Below, one piece after another: positions 60,025 through 64,000 of a DNA stretch of 64,000 nucleotides; positions within the stretch are counted from its first letter, which is position 1; each line of letters begins with the position of its first letter. A program made the position numbers and the translations under genes. The stretch is from Onchocerca volvulus (lineage: Eukaryota; Nematoda; Chromadorea; Rhabditida; Onchocercidae). Where the stretch lies: positions 11,034,888-11,098,887 of the forward strand of contig HG738138.1 in NCBI GenBank assembly GCA_000499405.2, in the 5' to 3' direction. The notes below the pieces were generated by a model that ran no database searches, was not told where the DNA came from, and was given only the letters and a program-made list of their open reading frames with translations.

Positions 60025-63000
60025 AAATCACTAAACTGAAATGTTTTATTTATCCATCCATCACTTGTTATCATTATTAAGGCTTCTCGTATGCTAATTA
60101 GATAACATAAGCTGCGCTTATAATTTCGTCAAGTTTTATAATCAGTCGAGATTGATTCCATTTTATTGATACTATAGATATTTTGGATGAACAAGGAAAA
60201 TTTAAAAATTGAATATCCGGAGAAAGTCTGGATGAATGAATAAAAAGATTGTGCAGAAAAATATGCAACTGTAATTTTAACTTTTATATAATAAAAATTC
60301 ATTTCACCGTATTATTTGTTCTACTATTTTATTTAATTTAATCGAATTTTGTATGTTTTAAATTTTTACTTTTGATAATGTTGTAATGATATCAAAACTT
60401 ATGATATTTTTAATATAAGAAAATATTAATTAAAGATGAAATTTAAGCTGATATAGTTGATAATAATAATAAAAAGAAACAATAAGTTGAACTTTTGCTA
60501 ACATATGACTTCTAATTTATTAACAAATGAATGATAAGTTAGAAATGAGCATTGATTGTTATCATATAGAGACTTAATACTATAAAAAGGGCATGAGATA
60601 TTCCGAAAAAATTTTTTCCGAAAATTTAATCTCGCATTTTTTTTATTCGTTTGTTAAAAAATTTGGTTGTATTTATGAATTTTTGATTACTTCGAATTTC
60701 TGACTTCGAATAACTTCGAATTGAATTAATTATTATTTTTCCTTTCTTTCTCCATCTTTATTCAGGAAATAATTCCTTGCAAATTCAGAATAATACTTCT
60801 TAACAAAAACACTTTTCCATTCCATTTATTTACATGAAAGTGCTAATATTTGTTTCGTTTCCAAGTGCTTCCCATATCCCTGTCGTATGCATTTTTCGGC
60901 TATTTTAAAATTCAGAAAACATTCAAAGTAGTTGAACAACAACAACAAACAAAAGAAAGAAATTGAATTCAGTTAAATAGTGTATAGAAAATTGAAAAAA
61001 AAAACAAAGAGAGAGTAAACAAAAGCAAACTAAAAGTTATATCCAACAAGGATTTTATTCGAAATTTTACTTAAAAGATTTTTTTTTTTTTAAATAAGTA
61101 CGTTAAGAGGAAAAGAAGGATATTTAAGTTGGTTAGAATGAAGTATGTCATCTATAATATTAAACAAAGTAATTTAATGCTAGATTTAAAAAGCCAAACA
61201 TTCATTGTTTTGTTTCGTTTGTTTATATTTTCTTGTTTTTTTTCTTTGCACATGGCAAAACTTTTTCGATATTCTGACTTTTTTTTATTTATTTTTGATC
61301 AAAATATTTCTAAAATGCTTTAAATGGAATGCATCAATTAGCATGCTTTTCCGGCACTTATCGATTGTAATCAAGAATAATACAATCATTGTTGATTTAG
61401 AAAATATGCTTACTTTATTTGTTCGATATTTAATTGCTTATTTGCTCAGCTGGATACAAGTAGCTGAACACTTCAGCTTAGCGTTGGATCAATATTTAAG
61501 TTCATATACTCCGAATTTGAATCTTTTCATTTGCACTTCCATTCAAATTTACAGTTTGCTATTTCTTAGTTATATTTCTCTTCAGTATTGTCAAACGGAA
61601 TAGATGCCATCTTTGAGCGCCATCAACTAACCTTTGACCTTCGCTTGAATAACTATCCGGATAAAAGCGCCAAAAAATATTTCAGATTCGCAGATTCATT
61701 CAAATCCTGGTCAGTTTATGTCAGCTCAAACTTGTATTTTAGAAATTTAAGAATTTACATTATTAGAATTTAATTAATTCTAGCTAAAATTTATTATGAA
61801 TAATATAATAATAAATTTGCACTTCCATTTCAATCCATTATTCTCTTTTCTCCTTCCTTTTAGTTAATACTTCTTTCTTTAAATTTCTCCTTCCTTTTAG
61901 TAAAAATACAAAATAGTTTTAGTGCTGAATGTATTAATAATTCAAGACACTTTTTTCTCTCTATTTTTGAAATTCGCTATTCATAACGATCAATTAATTA
62001 ATTTCATTTCTAACATTTTACTTAAGATGGAAAGTATTTTGTACGGTAAGCAAACAAGGAAGTAGGTGAGATATATTGTCAAGTTTATGGAAAACAGGTC
62101 GGTGAAGTTAGAAGAGAGACGATAAACTCGAGAATAATGGAGCGATAAGGTCTAAAAAGCGGAAGATAGTTAAAATTTAGGTCCCAAACAAGTTTATTTC
62201 ATATAAACTACCAAATATGATGAAAACTATGTCATCCAAAGATCATTTATTATCAAGAGATCTCATATAACTGTCCGTATATGATGTGTAAGATTTTGGG
62301 GAAAAACCGCGACAGAGCGGAAGATATGGGAAAGAAAGGCAGTAGATTTAATAGGATAAAGAGGAGGAAGGGATATTTAGTGATAAGTTGTGATTGATAT
62401 GGATACTGGTCAACCGATGTCAATATGGTATATCAGTGGTATGTAATTTAATCTAAATTTTATGATCAATTTTTTCTTTTTGATGTTTCAATTTTTGCTT
62501 TTTATCATAAACTGTTCAACATATATGTTTATATTGTCAAGCAACTATCTTTTATTTTATCATTCGTTTCATGTTTGGGTTCTTTCTTCCACTTACATTA
62601 TAATTTTATTTTCCATTTTTTTTTTCTTCTGCTTGATGAACTTCATTTTTAATTAATTAATTGAATCATGAAGTTTTTCTCGAACAATTCAGTAGATTGT
62701 TTACTTTTTTTTTGCCAAATACTTGTAACAAAATATATCACATATGAATGAAATGTGATTAACAATTTTTGCATTTAATAATTGTTTAGGTGAACGAATA
62801 GTTTCGTCAAATCTTCCAGTATTTACTTGCTTAAATGTGTATATTGTGTAGTTATTGATAATTATTTAGTTTATCCATGTAGTAGATCGGAAAAAAAAGA
62901 GCCTTTCAATTTATTACAAACAGATAAGTTATAACAGATAACAAATTTGAATATGATCAGTGTTATTCTCTAAAAATATTCTGTGTATTTTTATCGGTAG

Positions 63001-63539
63001 TTCATTTTGATATTGGCGAAAATTTAGAAAATCTCCTTTTCAAATTCAGGAAATATTTTGGCACTGGTGAAAATTTGGAAAATATCTTTTTCAAATAAAA
63101 ATTCAAATGTGCTAATTAAGATGTAAACGTAATGATTGAGCAAAATGATAGCAATAAATAATTTTAAATTTTGTGCTGTAAATATCTAAATAGCTTTTCT
63201 CGTAATTTTTAATTGTGTAATATCCACTAAAAGTTATGTCAGTCGTTTAAAATTTCAATTAACCAAGAAGGCCATTTGCAAAAAAATTTAGCAAAAATTA
63301 ATTTTTTAAGAATCTGATTTCAATTTTAAAATTTCTCAAAATTATCGCAACATTTTTTCAGGCGACATGCCGTCTGATTTAGCAGCTGGTTTAAAAGCCG
63401 AAACATCAGAATTGGAATTAATCGAGAAAGATTTAGCATCCACTCATCATGTTAACAATCAACAAAAAATTCATCCTTCATTTTATTCAGCATCCAAACA
63501 TGTCAGCGGTAAGGAAAATCTTTTTATTTCTATATAATA

Positions 63540-63578
<39 letters not shown>

Positions 63579-64000
63579 TATCATATCATGGTGTCATTTA
63601 GCCTTAATGGTAAAGCTATTAAAAATATAGCATAATTAGTTTGATAGGGAAATTTTATTATGTCAGTTTAAAAACTTCATTTATTTCGCATCAACTTCTT
63701 TCTTTCTTTTCCTCCAGAAAATTCCAGAAATATTGTTTTTTTCTTTTATGGGAAAAATCTTTTCCAATACAATGATAGCGTGAATGAACTGTCATAAAAT
63801 ATACAAACAAATAATAACTAATAATCACTTCAAGTTAATGATTAAACTGATAAAGTTATGCATAAATATGTTCGTAGGAAAATGAAAGTTAAATTTGAAA
63901 TGATAGAATTAATTGATAGTTTTTCCATATTTTTTAGGATTTCCTTTTAACGAAACTATATTACCGAAATCTGCATCACCAGTCTCATTCAATATCATGG
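58765..64000 (+). CDS. unknown protein, 5' part, runs off window
   Basis: Three exons in phase 1: 58765-59158 (GCTATCG|gttagt), 63362-63508 (TTTTTTCAG acceptor, CAGCG|gtaagg) and 63938-64000 (TATTTTTTAG acceptor, cut by the window end). They give 201 residues. An in-frame TGA just upstream supports the ATG. The N-terminus reads MATTKKALLWNDTEGIWTPL; exon 1 is acidic (Asp/Glu/Ser-rich) and ends with a Cys-containing segment FCRLKCACFAI. Exon 2 has a helical, acidic start (DLAAGLKAETSELELIEKDL) followed by a His/Ser-rich part. No signal peptide or membrane segment is seen. I do not recognise the family. The first intron is 4.2 kb and may contain an alternative last exon at 61586. Confidence 0.72.
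59959..60024. repeat. interrupted (AT)n microsatellite
   Basis: Three AT blocks separated by TCATT and GT. The Ile/Tyr-alternating open frames on both strands here are artefacts of it. Confidence 0.92.
61586..61773 (+). CDS. candidate alternative last exon (of 58765 gene)
   Basis: A CTCTTCAG acceptor opens 62 codons to a TAA, reading LSNGIDAIFERHQLTFDL, then NNYPDKSAKKYFRFADSFK and onward. Entry is phase 1, matching the donor at 59158, and an AATAAA lies at 61810-61815, 37 bases past the stop. The first two-thirds is less AT-rich than the flanks. It may instead have an internal donor (near 61709) and belong to another gene; a neighbouring open frame at about 61320-61600 is also partly protein-like. 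Confidence 0.38.
61990..62420. other. purine-rich, less AT-rich island in intron
   Basis: About 430 bases with many GGAAG, GATAAG and AGAGAG words and few homopolymers, and no sizeable open frame. It looks like decayed mobile-element sequence or an unrecognised non-coding gene. Confidence 0.25.
63543..63572. repeat. (AT)n microsatellite
   Basis: About 15 AT units between the last two visible exons of the 58765 gene. Confidence 0.9.

Noticed and set aside
59801..60074. Ile/Tyr alternating frames on both strands
   Set aside because: Translation of the AT microsatellite.
61205..61603. 132-codon plus-strand frame
   Set aside because: The first half is Phe/Leu-rich noise. The middle (about 61390-61520) is mildly protein-like, but there is no workable intron to the following exon candidate (gap near 30 bases).
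1..64000. tRNA, rRNA, CRISPR, and bacterial or viral genes
   Set aside because: I looked for tRNA T-arm-like GTTCGAATC patterns, regular spacer arrays and long uninterrupted prokaryote-like genes and saw none; a covariance-model scan would be needed to exclude small RNAs.

Overview
The window looks like nuclear DNA of a nematode, most likely a filarial (Onchocercidae) species. It is very AT-rich, with many A/T homopolymers and AT, AAT and TTTA microsatellites. Genes are split into short exons by GT...AG introns with strong TTTCAG-type acceptors, and coding islands stand out from the background by composition. There are no bacterial-type operons, no CRISPR arrays, and I saw no tRNA or rRNA.

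Layout. About 0.5-4.7 kb: only weak minus-strand exon candidates. 5.3-7.0 kb (+): a two-exon rhodopsin-class peptide GPCR. 8.3-10.6 kb (+): seven exons encoding the C-terminal half of glycogen synthase; its N-terminal half is not visible anywhere upstream. 12.2-13.2 kb (+): a two-exon protein of unknown function with five 15-residue acidic repeats and a basic, then Asp-rich tail. 18.1-20.2 kb (+): a four-exon gene that reads as a previously unnamed neuropeptide precursor, with two copies of SSRFWG, one followed by KR and one at the C-terminus. Two further exon-like islands follow at 21.1 and 21.7 kb. 22-42.9 kb: mostly non-coding, with a possible five-exon minus-strand gene (28.4-33.1 kb), a possible minus-strand terminal exon (40.8 kb) and a diverged ~56-bp minisatellite (41.1-41.6 kb). 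43.0-51.5 kb (+): a large Gln/Ser/Thr/Asn-rich protein of unknown function, one 2.4-kb exon plus a terminal exon 6 kb away, with a possible alternative terminal exon in the intron. 51.5-58.7 kb: no gene recognised, but one less AT-rich island. 58.8-64.0 kb (+): the first three exons of an unknown protein that runs off the window.

The genes do not form a pathway. The best-supported biology is peptide signalling (a peptide GPCR and an amidated-peptide precursor 11 kb apart, with no evidence that they pair) and glycogen metabolism. All exon joins were made by eye from splice consensus, phase continuity and, for glycogen synthase and the GPCR, family knowledge. Short open frames in the less AT-rich patches often exist on both strands, so single-exon calls are given low confidence.
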